Shown: positions 31,389 to 39,639 of the stretch, piece by piece
Layout: each line of letters starts with the position of its first letter
Numbering within the stretch: position 1 is the first letter of the stretch
Assembly: GCA_946415245.1 (NCBI GenBank)
Contig: CAMKRS010000002.1
Coordinates: 215,803 to 279,802, forward strand
DNA: 64,000 bases
Direction: 5' to 3'
DNA from: an uncultured Prevotella sp.
GTDB taxonomy: Bacteria > Bacteroidota > Bacteroidia > Bacteroidales > Bacteroidaceae
Notes under the pieces: model-generated
The model's database searches: none
The model's input: only the letters and a program-made list of their open reading frames with translations
What the model was told of the DNA's origin: nothing
Translations under genes and position numbers: made by a program

Positions 31389-33956
31389 ATGATTCAACGG
31401 ATATATCTGATATTGCTGCTCGTGTTGGGTATGAATGTGACGATTTCCGCACAGCAGCTCATAAAAGGAACCATCAAAGATGCCGAGACTGGCGAGGCCA
31501 TTCCATTTGCCAGTGTAGTCTATAAAGGCCACAACCAAGCGGTGATCTCCGATATAGATGGTAACTACTCCATCAGACGACACTTAGGGTGGAAAATCAC
31601 CTTCAGTGCCGTAGGTTACCAGTCGCAGGTGATTACTGTGACCAACGAGACGAAAAATGAAGTGGACATTGCCCTGAAAGCCGACAAGCTACAACTGACA
31701 GAGGTAACCGTTACCACCAAAAGAAGCCGTTATAGCAGAAAGAACAACCCCGCGGTAGAACTGATGAAGAAGGTGATTGCCGCCAAAAAACTCAGCGATC
31801 TCTCAAACCACGACTTCTATCAGTACGACAAATACGAGAAACTGACGTTGGCCGCTAATGACCTCACTCCTAAACGCTTAGAAGAAAAACCATTTTCCAG
31901 CACCCCATGGCTGATGGATCAGGTAGAGGTCTGCAAATACAACAACAAGATGATCCTCCCTATCAGCGTCGATGAGACCGTCTCGCAGATTGTCTACCGT
32001 AAGGATCCACAGTCGAAAAAGACCTATATCAAGGGTGAACAGTCATCAGGTCTGAACGACTTGTTTCAGACGGGCGATATGCTCAATGTGGTGCTGAAAG
32101 AGGTATTCACCGATGTCGATCTCTACGATGACCAGATCCGTCTGGTGCAGTATCCTTTCACCTCACCAATTGGCAAGGATGCTATCAACTTCTACCGTTT
32201 CTACATCCAAGACACTATCAAGATCGACCGCGACAGTTGTATCCACCTCCATTTCCTGCCTAACAACCAAATGGATTTCGGATTCCGTGGCGATATTTAC
32301 ATCTTGAAAGACTCCACCTACCACGTACGCCGCTGTGAGCTCACCCTGCCCAAGCAGACCTCTGTGAATTTCGTGAAGAATATGCGAATCGAACAGGAGT
32401 TCGAGCAACTCGACAATGGTGAATGGGTGCTAACACAAGATGACATGATTGCAGAACTGGAGTTTGCCAAGTTCATTCAGGAGGCTATCGTCATCCGCAC
32501 CACCCGTTTGGGCGAATACTCCTTTGCTGAGATCCCGAAGAAAATGTTCAAGGGTAAACGAACGGAGATCAAGGAGCCTGATGCCGGCATGCGAGGCAAG
32601 AACTTCTGGAGTCAGTACCGACAGGTGGACCTCACCAAGAGCGAGGACTCCATGGGCGATTTCGTGAAGAACATTCAGAAGATCAAGGGTTTCAAGTATA
32701 TCATGATTGGTCTGAACGCCCTGATTGAGAACTCCATCGAGACCAGCGATCCCAATAAATTCGATATCTCCCCCGTCAACACCATCATCTCGCGTAACTT
32801 CCTCGATGGCTGGCGTACACGTGCAAGCATGCAGACCACTGCCAATCTTAGTAAACGCTGGTTTTGGCAGGGCTACTACGCTCATGCCTGGGGAAGCCAT
32901 CGCAACTATTATAGCACAAAGGGCACCTACTCGTTTATCGACAAGATCTACATGCCTTGGGAATACCCCAAGCGCACGCTGATGATTGAGAGTACCTACG
33001 ATCTGGCCTCGCCCAGCGATCGTTACCTGCCAACGGATAAGGATAACTTGTTTGTCGCCTTCAAATGGGCCGAAGTGAACAAGATGACCCTCGTCAATCG
33101 TCAACAGATCGCTTTCGAGTACGAAATGTATGGTGGTTTGAAGACTTCACTGAGCCTGAGGGCTGAGGAACATGAGGCCGTGGGTGCCATGTCGTTCCGC
33201 AAACTCAGCCAGCCCCGCATAGATTATACCGGTCTGGATCGCCATCGCGAGTATCTCCGTACGACCGAGCTCTTCGCCGAGTTGCGCTATGCTCCCGACG
33301 AGACTTATATCAATAGTAAGCAGCGTCGTGTCACCATCAATAAGGATGCCCCTGCCATTTCCATTGCCCACACCTTCGGCTTTAAGAATATCTTAGGAGG
33401 TCAGTATGAGTCGAACTTCACCGAAGCCAAGCTCTACAAGCGTTTCTGGATGAATAGTTGGGGAAAGATCGACCTCTTCCTCAAGGCTGGTATCCAGTGG
33501 AACCAAGTACCTTACATGCTGCTCATTCATCCACTGGCCAACCTCTCTTACATCGGCCAGGAGGAGATGTTCTGTTTGATCAACAATATGGAGTTCCTCA
33601 ACGACCGCTATGCCTCGATGATGCTTTCGTGGGACTTCAACGGCAAATTCTTCAACCGTATCCCACTCATCAAGAAGTTGAAGTGGCGTGAATATGTCGC
33701 CGTGAACTGCCTCTGGGGTGATCTTAGCGACAAGAACAACCCCTACCTGTCTCAGAATGAGGGCAGCGACAAACTGATGTATTTCCCTGACGGCTGCTAT
33801 CTCATGGATCCCAAACGTCCTTATGTCGAGATTGTAGCCGGCATTCATAATATCTTCAAGATTGTACATATTGAGTATGTACGCCGTCTGAACTACATGG
33901 ACCTGCCCACGGCTCACCGCTGGGGCATGCGCTATGTCATACGTTTAACATTCTAA
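31389..33956 (+). CDS. DUF5686 / carboxypeptidase-regulatory-like outer-membrane protein
   Basis: An 855-residue protein with signal peptide MIQRIYLILLLVLGMNVTISAQ. Residues about 23-110 form a CarboxypepD_reg-like beta-sandwich (IKGTIKDAETGEAIPFASV, DIDGNYSI, FSAVGYQSQ). The long remainder, rich in Tyr, Trp and alternating strands, is the DUF5686 region, probably an outer-membrane beta-barrel that ends in aromatic YVIRLTF. The family is widespread in Bacteroidetes and its function is not established to my knowledge. It has its own promoter and precedes the head-group gene set by 16 bases, so it may head that operon. Confidence 0.82.
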   Translation: MIQRIYLILLLVLGMNVTISAQQLIKGTIKDAETGEAIPFASVVYKGHNQAVISDIDGNYSIRRHLGWKITFSAVGYQSQVITVTNETKNEVDIALKADKLQLTEVTVTTKRSRYSRKNNPAVELMKKVIAAKKLSDLSNHDFYQYDKYEKLTLAANDLTPKRLEEKPFSSTPWLMDQVEVCKYNNKMILPISVDETVSQIVYRKDPQSKKTYIKGEQSSGLNDLFQTGDMLNVVLKEVFTDVDLYDDQIRLVQYPFTSPIGKDAINFYRFYIQDTIKIDRDSCIHLHFLPNNQMDFGFRGDIYILKDSTYHVRRCELTLPKQTSVNFVKNMRIEQEFEQLDNGEWVLTQDDMIAELEFAKFIQEAIVIRTTRLGEYSFAEIPKKMFKGKRTEIKEPDAGMRGKNFWSQYRQVDLTKSEDSMGDFVKNIQKIKGFKYIMIGLNALIENSIETSDPNKFDISPVNTIISRNFLDGWRTRASMQTTANLSKRWFWQGYYAHAWGSHRNYYSTKGTYSFIDKIYMPWEYPKRTLMIESTYDLASPSDRYLPTDKDNLFVAFKWAEVNKMTLVNRQQIAFEYEMYGGLKTSLSLRAEEHEAVGAMSFRKLSQPRIDYTGLDRHREYLRTTELFAELRYAPDETYINSKQRRVTINKDAPAISIAHTFGFKNILGGQYESNFTEAKLYKRFWMNSWGKIDLFLKAGIQWNQVPYMLLIHPLANLSYIGQEEMFCLINNMEFLNDRYASMMLSWDFNGKFFNRIPLIKKLKWREYVAVNCLWGDLSDKNNPYLSQNEGSDKLMYFPDGCYLMDPKRPYVEIVAGIHNIFKIVHIEYVRRLNYMDLPTAHRWGMRYVIRLTF

Positions 33957-33972
33957 ACCACCGATCATCATC

Positions 33973-34953
33973 ATGAACGAGAATATTTCTCAAACACTCA
34001 AATCCTCAGAGACCGACGACTGGTTGGACCTGCACATCATCCGTCCGATGTGCTTCTATTTCGTCAAGTTCTTTGCTTGGTTGGGCATCACACCCAATGC
34101 TGTTACCATCCTCTCGATGTTTGTAGGTGCTGGCAGCAGCTTCTTCTTCGTCAGTGGATGTTTCTATTATGAAGGCACGAAAGGTCTCATCTATAACCTC
34201 ATTGCCATCGCCTTGCTGATGGTGGCAGACCTGCTTGACTGCACAGATGGGCAGTTGGCACGCTACACGGGACAAAAGAGCCGCCTGGGCCGTATCCTCG
34301 ATGGTGTGGCTGGCTACACTTGGTTCCTACCTATCTACCACGTGCTTGTTTACCGTTTCTATCTGCATCACAGCATTGAATTCGAGTGGTTAGGCATCGC
34401 CGATACCCAGCAGAATGCCATCATCGCCACCATTATTGTCTATATCATAGGCTGGGTTTCCGGTCTTCTGGGCATGGGTGCACAGACCCGTATTGCCGAT
34501 TACTACTATCAAGTGCACCTCTTTTTCCTGAAAGGAGAGAAGGGTAGCGAGCTTGACGACAGCCAGCGACAGAAGGAAATCTATGAGCAGATGCCAGCCG
34601 ACAGCAGTTGGATAGAGCGTGCTTTCCAGAAGTCCTACATCGACTATACACGTCAGCAGGAGAAATCTACCCCGCAGTTCCAGCGCCTCATATCGTTGCT
34701 GCGTCAAAAATACGGCAGCGCCAGTAACATGCCAGCGGAAGTGCGCGAGGAACTGCATAGCAACTCACTCCCACTGATGAAGTGGAATGGTCTGCTGACA
34801 TTTAACTTCCGCTCCGCTTGGTTCTTCCTCTTCTGTCTACTCGACGTGCCCGTCTTGAATTTCCTTTTCGAGATTATCGTCATGAGTCTGTTGGCTTATT
34901 ATATCAACCACCGTCATGAAGCCTTCTGCAAGCGTATTGCAGACAAGTTATAA
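33973..34953 (+). CDS. CDP-alcohol phosphatidyltransferase family membrane protein (altered active site)
   Basis: A 326-residue membrane protein with several hydrophobic helices. Near residues 89-114 the sequence DCTDGQLARYTGQKSRLGR followed by ILDGVAG follows the CDP-alcohol phosphotransferase motif DxxDGxxARx8GxxxDxxxD. Asp89, Asp92, Asp110 and the Arg are present, but the last Asp is replaced by Gly114. A soluble stretch of roughly 100 residues (about 178-270) lies between transmembrane helices. The family moves a phospho-alcohol from a CDP-activated donor onto a lipid or polyol. The next genes encode a flippase-like protein, a PLP enzyme and a cytidylyltransferase, which would supply the CDP donor. 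Activity is uncertain because of the missing Asp. Confidence 0.82.
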   Translation: MNENISQTLKSSETDDWLDLHIIRPMCFYFVKFFAWLGITPNAVTILSMFVGAGSSFFFVSGCFYYEGTKGLIYNLIAIALLMVADLLDCTDGQLARYTGQKSRLGRILDGVAGYTWFLPIYHVLVYRFYLHHSIEFEWLGIADTQQNAIIATIIVYIIGWVSGLLGMGAQTRIADYYYQVHLFFLKGEKGSELDDSQRQKEIYEQMPADSSWIERAFQKSYIDYTRQQEKSTPQFQRLISLLRQKYGSASNMPAEVREELHSNSLPLMKWNGLLTFNFRSAWFFLFCLLDVPVLNFLFEIIVMSLLAYYINHRHEAFCKRIADKL

Positions 34954-34968
34954 CGAAGGAGCGTCAAC

Positions 34969-36006
34969 ATGAAGTGGACCAAGCAACGACTCAACAATCT
35001 GTTCTTCCTACTCGGCATCGCCGCCGTCGTAGTGATGTTGCTGACGTTCGACGTCAGCTTCATTGAACTATGGCAGCACCTTTGTCATGCCGGTTACTGG
35101 CTGATACCGATTGTGGGTATCTGGATTGTGGTCTACGGTTTGAACGCCTTCGCTTGGAAAGCTATCATCGAGGGGAATATTGGTGGCAAGGCACCCGTCA
35201 GTTTCTGGCGCATCTATAGGCTGACTATCACAGGCTATGCTTTGAACTACGCCACTCCTGTGGGTGGATTAGGTGGCGAACCCTACCGTATCATGGAACT
35301 ATCAAAGGATATCGACAAGCAACATGCCACATCGAGCGTCATCCTCTATGCCATGATGCATTTCTTCGCCCATTTCTGGTTCTGGTTCCTGAGCATATTC
35401 ATCTACTTAGGACTGGTGTTGATTGGTGACTTACCCATCAGCACGGCCATCGGCATCACCCTCGGTATCATCGTGGTATTCTGTCTGATAGCCTTCTACC
35501 TCTTCCAAAAAGGTTATAGGAATGGTTTGGTGAAATATGTGTTAGGTGTCGTCAGCCATATTCCTGGTCTGAAGCGCTGGACATTGAAGTTCTGGGCACG
35601 CCACTCTGAAGCTATCCAGAATGTAGACCAACAGATAGCAGCCCTTTACAATCAAGATACAAAAGCCTTCTATAAGAGTTTGATACTCGAATATCTCTCT
35701 CGTGTGGTACAGAGTTCCGAGGTGATGTTCATGCTGCTGCTCTTCGGCATCGATTGTGGTGGAGGCCTGAGTGGTCTTACCATCACTTTCCTCCACAGCA
35801 TCCTTATCGTATCGTTCACCACCCTTTTTGCCAACCTCATTGGCTTCTTACCCATGCAGTTGGGTGTTCAGGAGGGCGGATTTGTACTCTCGATTGCCGC
35901 GTTGGGACTCTCTGCGGCACTGGGCATCTTTGTGAGTATCATATGCCGCGTGAGAGAGATCATCTGGATTATTATCGGCATAGCTCTTATGAAGATAAAA
36001 AAGTAA
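34969..36006 (+). CDS. lysylphosphatidylglycerol synthase-type transmembrane (flippase-like) protein
   Basis: A 345-residue protein with about eight hydrophobic helices. NYATPVGGLGGEPYRIMEL near residue 95 and GFLPMQLGVQEGGFVL near 290 are the conserved loops of the LPG_synthase_TM (UPF0104/AglD-like) family, seen in the flippase half of MprF and in stand-alone proteins next to lipid-modifying genes. No aminoacyl-transferase domain is fused. It starts 15 bases after the CDP-alcohol phosphotransferase gene. A role in moving or handling the lipid made by its neighbours is inferred. Confidence 0.82.
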   Translation: MKWTKQRLNNLFFLLGIAAVVVMLLTFDVSFIELWQHLCHAGYWLIPIVGIWIVVYGLNAFAWKAIIEGNIGGKAPVSFWRIYRLTITGYALNYATPVGGLGGEPYRIMELSKDIDKQHATSSVILYAMMHFFAHFWFWFLSIFIYLGLVLIGDLPISTAIGITLGIIVVFCLIAFYLFQKGYRNGLVKYVLGVVSHIPGLKRWTLKFWARHSEAIQNVDQQIAALYNQDTKAFYKSLILEYLSRVVQSSEVMFMLLLFGIDCGGGLSGLTITFLHSILIVSFTTLFANLIGFLPMQLGVQEGGFVLSIAALGLSAALGIFVSIICRVREIIWIIIGIALMKIKK

Positions 36007-36029
36007 AATGGTAAAAAAGTAAAAAAAAT
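36000..36029 (+). repeat. A-rich 7-8 bp repeats between flippase-like and PLP genes
   Basis: AAAAAGT, AAAATGGT and AAAAAAGT units fill most of the 31-base gap and code for the last KK of the upstream gene. The type matches the repeat at 21742. Confidence 0.75.
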
Positions 36030-36037
36030 ATAGCATT

Positions 36038-37078
36038 ATGAATTTTCTCGACAGAAATGAATTTAACTTTGAGCCCAGCCAGAAAGTGGTGGAGGCTATC
36101 AAGAGTTTCGATCCGAAGACCTTGTGTTTCTATACCCGTATCTACGACGAGGGCAAGAAGAGTGTTATCTCAGTGCGCCTAAGCGAAATTTACGGCGTAC
36201 CTGAGGAGCAAGTATTGCTTACCTATGGCGGCGAGGATATGTTGAAGAACGCCATCCACTATTTCCTCATGCTCGATGACAACAAGCGCATCCTCATTCC
36301 TGAGTTTTCGTGGTGGTATTACAACCGTGTGGCCAGCGAGTGTGGTGGTAGTTTTGAGATGTACCCCTTGCATGAAAAAGATGATACATTTGCCTACGAT
36401 ATTGACGAGGTAATTGAGTATACCAATCGTGTGCATCCCCGTATGTTGCTGTTGGCATCGCCCAACAACCCCACGGGAAACGGACTGACTCCGGAAGAGA
36501 TTGGCACTATCATGGAGCATATCCCCTCAGACACAATGGTACTCATCGACGAGGCCTACGCCAGTTTTATCTCCAGCGATACCGATTACATCGCTCCCCT
36601 GGTGAATAAGTACGACAACCTCATCATCTCGCGCACACTTTCCAAGTTCTATGGTCTTCCCGGTCTCCGCTGTGGTTTCGGTTTCATCGGTAAGGGCCAC
36701 GACCAGTTCCTGAGCTACGTCAACAAATACCTGGGCTACAACCGTTTCTCTGAGGCCGTGGCCTTGGCAGCACTTGAGAGCGACGAGCACTATCGCCACG
36801 TGGCCGACGACATGGAATGGGGACGCCAACTCTACAAGAAAGAACTCGGTTCACTGCCCGGCTTCAAGGTCTATAAGTCTGTGGCCAACTTCATACTGAT
36901 CAAGTATCCCCTTGAGATCAAGGATGCCCTGATGCAAGCCCTGAAGATTCAGGATTATAAGATCAAGTTCATGAGCGACAAGGGTCTGGAGTCCTGCCTC
37001 CGTATCACCCTTGGCCGTAAGGAGCAGACACAGACCGTCGTCGATACCATCTTGAAAGTCTTCAATGGTAAATTGTAA
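36038..37078 (+). CDS. HisC/CobD-like PLP-dependent aminotransferase or decarboxylase
   Basis: A 346-residue fold-type I PLP enzyme. SPNNPTG (141-147), DEAYASF (from 171) and SRTLSKFYGLPGLRCGF with the Schiff-base Lys at about 203 are the family motifs. A C-terminal Arg in LRITLG binds the carboxylate. It is close to histidinol-phosphate aminotransferase and to CobD, which decarboxylates threonine-phosphate or serine-phosphate. No his genes are nearby. Beside a LicC-like cytidylyltransferase and a CDP-alcohol phosphotransferase, a role in making an amino-alcohol phosphate is more likely than histidine synthesis. That is inference. Its last codons (NGKL) fall in a 7-base repeat. Confidence 0.82.
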   Translation: MNFLDRNEFNFEPSQKVVEAIKSFDPKTLCFYTRIYDEGKKSVISVRLSEIYGVPEEQVLLTYGGEDMLKNAIHYFLMLDDNKRILIPEFSWWYYNRVASECGGSFEMYPLHEKDDTFAYDIDEVIEYTNRVHPRMLLLASPNNPTGNGLTPEEIGTIMEHIPSDTMVLIDEAYASFISSDTDYIAPLVNKYDNLIISRTLSKFYGLPGLRCGFGFIGKGHDQFLSYVNKYLGYNRFSEAVALAALESDEHYRHVADDMEWGRQLYKKELGSLPGFKVYKSVANFILIKYPLEIKDALMQALKIQDYKIKFMSDKGLESCLRITLGRKEQTQTVVDTILKVFNGKL

Positions 37079-37096
37079 ATTGTCAAATTGTAAATC
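37068..37096 (+). repeat. four 7-8 bp tandem repeats, PLP gene-cytidylyltransferase junction
   Basis: GTAAATT-type units (one 8 bases long) span the stop codon of the PLP gene and end 3 bases before the next ATG. Confidence 0.9.
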
Positions 37097-37099
37097 ACA

Positions 37100-37843
37100 A
37101 TGATTGGAGTGATTCTTGCTGCGGGCATGGCCAAGCGCCTTCGCCCGCTCACTGATACAAAGCCGAAGTGCCTGCTGAAGGTCGGTGAGCGCACGCTCTT
37201 GGAGCGCACTGTCGCTGCGATGGCCGCTGCAGGCATCAACGAGTTCGTTGTAGTGACAGGCTATCGCGCTGACCAGATCCGCGATTTCTTAGATAATCTA
37301 GAAGGTCTTGGGTCTCTTGGAAAACCCAAGTTCACCTATCTCCACAATGCCGATTACGAGCATAATAACAACATTTATTCCCTCTGGATGGCGGGCGAAA
37401 AGGTCCGTGGTCAGGAATTCCTGCTTATGGATAGCGATATCCTCTGCGATCCTGCCGCCGTACTCCGTATCGCCAGCGAGAAGGAAGCAGCCCTCGCCGT
37501 CAATCGTCATGAGTTAGGTGAAGAAGAGATGAAAGTCGTGGTTGATGACCAGATGCGCATTACTGAAATCTGCAAGACCTGTCGTCCTGAGGATGCTATG
37601 GGCGAGTCCGTAGGTATCGAGAAGATGACGGCCGCCTACAGCGAGGCGCTCTTCCGCGAACTCGACCAGATGATTCTCAACGAAGGTCTCATCGATATCT
37701 TCTATGAGCGTGCCTTTGAGCGTCTCATCCCGCAGGGTCACACCTTCCGCGTCATCGATACCACTGATTATTTCTCCTACGAACTTGACACTCCTGAGGA
37801 CTTCCACCGCGCCCAGGAGCTCATGCCTGCAGAACTGCTGTAG
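37100..37843 (+). CDS. LicC/PntC-like nucleotidyl(cytidylyl)transferase
   Basis: A 247-residue sugar-nucleotidyltransferase-fold enzyme. GVILAAGMAKRLRPLTDTKP with the Lys of KPKCL forms the nucleotide and metal loop. NADYEHNNNIYSL and LLMDSDIL match phosphocholine and 2-aminoethylphosphonate cytidylyltransferases, as does the C-terminal IDTTDYFSYELDTPEDF. It probably couples CTP to a small phospho- or phosphono-alcohol, giving the CDP donor for the phosphotransferase three genes upstream. No phosphoenolpyruvate mutase lies in the window, so a phosphonate route is not supported here. It ends 3 bases before the convergent phosphatase remnant. Confidence 0.82.
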   Translation: MIGVILAAGMAKRLRPLTDTKPKCLLKVGERTLLERTVAAMAAAGINEFVVVTGYRADQIRDFLDNLEGLGSLGKPKFTYLHNADYEHNNNIYSLWMAGEKVRGQEFLLMDSDILCDPAAVLRIASEKEAALAVNRHELGEEEMKVVVDDQMRITEICKTCRPEDAMGESVGIEKMTAAYSEALFRELDQMILNEGLIDIFYERAFERLIPQGHTFRVIDTTDYFSYELDTPEDFHRAQELMPAELL

Positions 37844-37846
37844 CAA

Positions 37847-38158
37847 TTACTTCATCTTAATACACATCTTGGTGAGGTCGTCGCTAGGCTCGGCATCACC
37901 CACACAGAAATACAACAAGTTGTCGAGCAAGGCATAGGCATACAGGTCGCCCCCTACCTCCCTGGCAGGCGGCAGCATACGCTTCTGAATCTCTCTGGCA
38001 ATACGCAGTTCACTCTCGATGCGCTCCTTGGCCTTCGTGGTCTCCTCCAGCCGGGCACACTTGTTCTGCATATGAACCAACTTTTCAGCACGCTGCAGAG
38101 CCAGCTGCCACTGCTTGCGGTTCTTGGCCTGATACACGTTGATGAGTTCGCCAAATTT
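37847..38158 (-). pseudogene. decayed SpoIIE/RsbU-type PP2C phosphatase
   Basis: The open frame (GTG 38137, about 96 residues; sense continues back to about 38158) reads as a collapsed RsbU-like protein. It has the coiled-coil linker and KERIESELRIAREIQKRMLPP that precede SpoIIE domains, then jumps to AREVGGDLYAY and LLYFCVGD, the first metal-binding motif, and then jumps straight to PSDDLTKMCIKMK, which is the very C-terminus. About 200 residues of the phosphatase core and the whole N-terminal sensor part are missing. Two internal deletions kept the frame open. It lies directly downstream of the sirtuin gene, so it may still be transcribed. Confidence 0.78.
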
Positions 38159-38167
38159 TCATAACTG

Positions 38168-38860
38168 TTATTTTGACAATATCTCAAGAAGTTCTTTCAT
38201 ACCCTCAGAGGCACCCTTTTGTATCTGTTGTACACGCGAGCCAGCACTGATGGGATTGGGATCAATGAGGTAAACAGGTACACCAGGACGGGCATACTGC
38301 AGCAGTCCGGCAGCGGGATATACCACCAGCGAGGTACCTATGATTATCAGGATATCCGCCTCCATCACCTCCTCAGCAGCCACAGTGATATTGGGCACTG
38401 CCTCACCAAAGAACACAATATAGGGTCGCAGCAGCGAACCGTCGCCAGCCTTCGTGCCTGGCTCTATCTCACAGTTCTCGGGCGTGAGCTGCTGGATATA
38501 GCGTGGATCGTCGACATCGCGGCTGGAACATACCTTCATCAACTCGCCATGCAGATGGATTACCTTCGTAGAACCCGCCATCTCATGGAGATTGTCCACA
38601 TTCTGCGTCACCACGGTGACATCGTAATCCTTCTCCAATTGTGCCACCAGCTTATGACCCTCGTTGGGTTTCACATTCCAGCATTTCTTACGGAGCATGT
38701 TATAGAAATTGGTCACAAGCGTCGGGTCTTCCAACCACCCCTCATGGGTGGCCACTTTCTGCACGGGATAGTTCTCCCACAACCCATCGGCATCACGGAA
38801 AGTCTTCAATCCGCTCTCCACCGACATGCCGGCACCGGTCAAAACTACGATCTTTTTCAT
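38168..38860 (-). CDS. SIR2-family NAD-dependent protein deacylase
   Basis: A 230-residue sirtuin. VLTGAGMSVESGLKTFRD binds NAD, TQNVDNLHE and VIHLHGEL hold the catalytic His, and IIIGTSLVVYPAAGL completes the Rossmann fold. FYNMLRKK contains the Tyr and Arg (YxxR) of class III sirtuins, which remove succinyl or malonyl groups. The zinc module is reduced: only two Cys (MKVCSS and ENCEI) remain of the usual four, so it may bind no zinc. The start ATG lies 23 bases from a good promoter. It is divergent from the FKBP genes. Confidence 0.9.
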   Translation of the reverse strand: MKKIVVLTGAGMSVESGLKTFRDADGLWENYPVQKVATHEGWLEDPTLVTNFYNMLRKKCWNVKPNEGHKLVAQLEKDYDVTVVTQNVDNLHEMAGSTKVIHLHGELMKVCSSRDVDDPRYIQQLTPENCEIEPGTKAGDGSLLRPYIVFFGEAVPNITVAAEEVMEADILIIIGTSLVVYPAAGLLQYARPGVPVYLIDPNPISAGSRVQQIQKGASEGMKELLEILSK

Positions 38861-38883
38861 AGAAAAAATGCTTTTAGTTGGTG

Positions 38884-38891
38884 CAAAGGTA
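38884..38891 (-). promoter_or_regulatory. TAnnTTTG -7 box of the sirtuin gene
   Basis: TACCTTTG on the minus strand, 23 bases before the ATG at 38860. Confidence 0.75.
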
Positions 38892-38965
38892 CGGAAAAAA
38901 TTAAAAAATGAAAGAAATAAAGGATTAAAAAATGAAAAAAAAGTAGGGTTTTCACTTTTTTATTG

Positions 38966-38973
38966 TACCTTTG
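38966..38973 (+). promoter_or_regulatory. TAnnTTTG -7 box of the FKBP cluster
   Basis: TACCTTTG, 42 bases before the first FKBP ATG. The stretch between this and the divergent sirtuin promoter is A-rich with an AAAAAATGAAA direct repeat (38905-38940). Confidence 0.75.
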
Positions 38974-39015
38974 CAGCCGATTTTCGAAAGTTATACATTA
39001 TTATTATAGAGAAAA

Positions 39016-39621
39016 ATGGATAAATTGAGTTATGCCTTAGGTCTGGGCATTGGCCAGCAATTGTCGCAGATGGGTGCCAATGACATCAGTGCCGAGGATT
39101 TTGCACAGGCCATCAAGGATGTGCTCCAAGGTCATGAACTGAAGGTTTCACACCGTGAGGCCCAGACCATCGTTCAGGACTATTTCCAGAAACAGGAACA
39201 GAAGCTCCAGGCTCAGCGTGCCGAGGCCGGTAAGGCCCATAAGGAGGCTGGCGAGAAATATCTGGCAGAGAACGCCAAGAAAGAGGGTGTCATCACCCTG
39301 CCCAGCGGTCTGCAGTATCAGGTGCTGAAAGAGGGCAACGGCAAGAAGCCCACGGCAAAGGATACCGTGCAGTGCCACTATGAGGGTTTCCTCATCGACG
39401 GTACTGTGTTTGACAGTAGCATCCAGCGCGGTGAGCCCGCCACCTTCCCCCTGCAGCAGGTCATCGCAGGTTGGACAGAAGGTCTGCAGTTGATGCAGGA
39501 GGGCGCCAAGTACCGCTTCTTCATCCCCTATCGTCTGGCTTATGGCGAGGGGGGCGCAGGCAGTTCGATTCCTCCCTTCGCAGCGCTGATCTTCGATGTT
39601 GAATTAATACAAGTAGTTTAA
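39016..39621 (+). CDS. FKBP-type peptidyl-prolyl isomerase (cytoplasmic, FklB-like)
   Basis: A 201-residue protein without signal peptide. Residues 1-95 are an FKBP_N helical dimerisation domain (SYALGLGIGQQLSQMG, then helices). Residues about 100-201 are the FKBP domain, with YEGFLIDGTVFDSS, AGWTEGLQLMQEGAKYRFFIP and YGEGG..IPPFAALIFDVEL forming the proline pocket. It catalyses cis-trans isomerisation of prolyl bonds. First of three tandem FKBP genes, each separated from the next by little or no DNA. It has its own promoter. Confidence 0.93.
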   Translation: MDKLSYALGLGIGQQLSQMGANDISAEDFAQAIKDVLQGHELKVSHREAQTIVQDYFQKQEQKLQAQRAEAGKAHKEAGEKYLAENAKKEGVITLPSGLQYQVLKEGNGKKPTAKDTVQCHYEGFLIDGTVFDSSIQRGEPATFPLQQVIAGWTEGLQLMQEGAKYRFFIPYRLAYGEGGAGSSIPPFAALIFDVELIQVV

Positions 39622-39639
39622 TATAAAATTCAAGGAATT

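Noticed and set aside
36038..37078. Histidinol-phosphate aminotransferase hisC
   Set aside because: Motifs fit, but no histidine genes are nearby and the neighbours handle CDP-alcohols, so the specific symbol is not supported.
37100..37843. Part of a phosphonate (aminoethylphosphonate) cluster
   Set aside because: No phosphoenolpyruvate mutase or phosphonopyruvate decarboxylase is present in the window.
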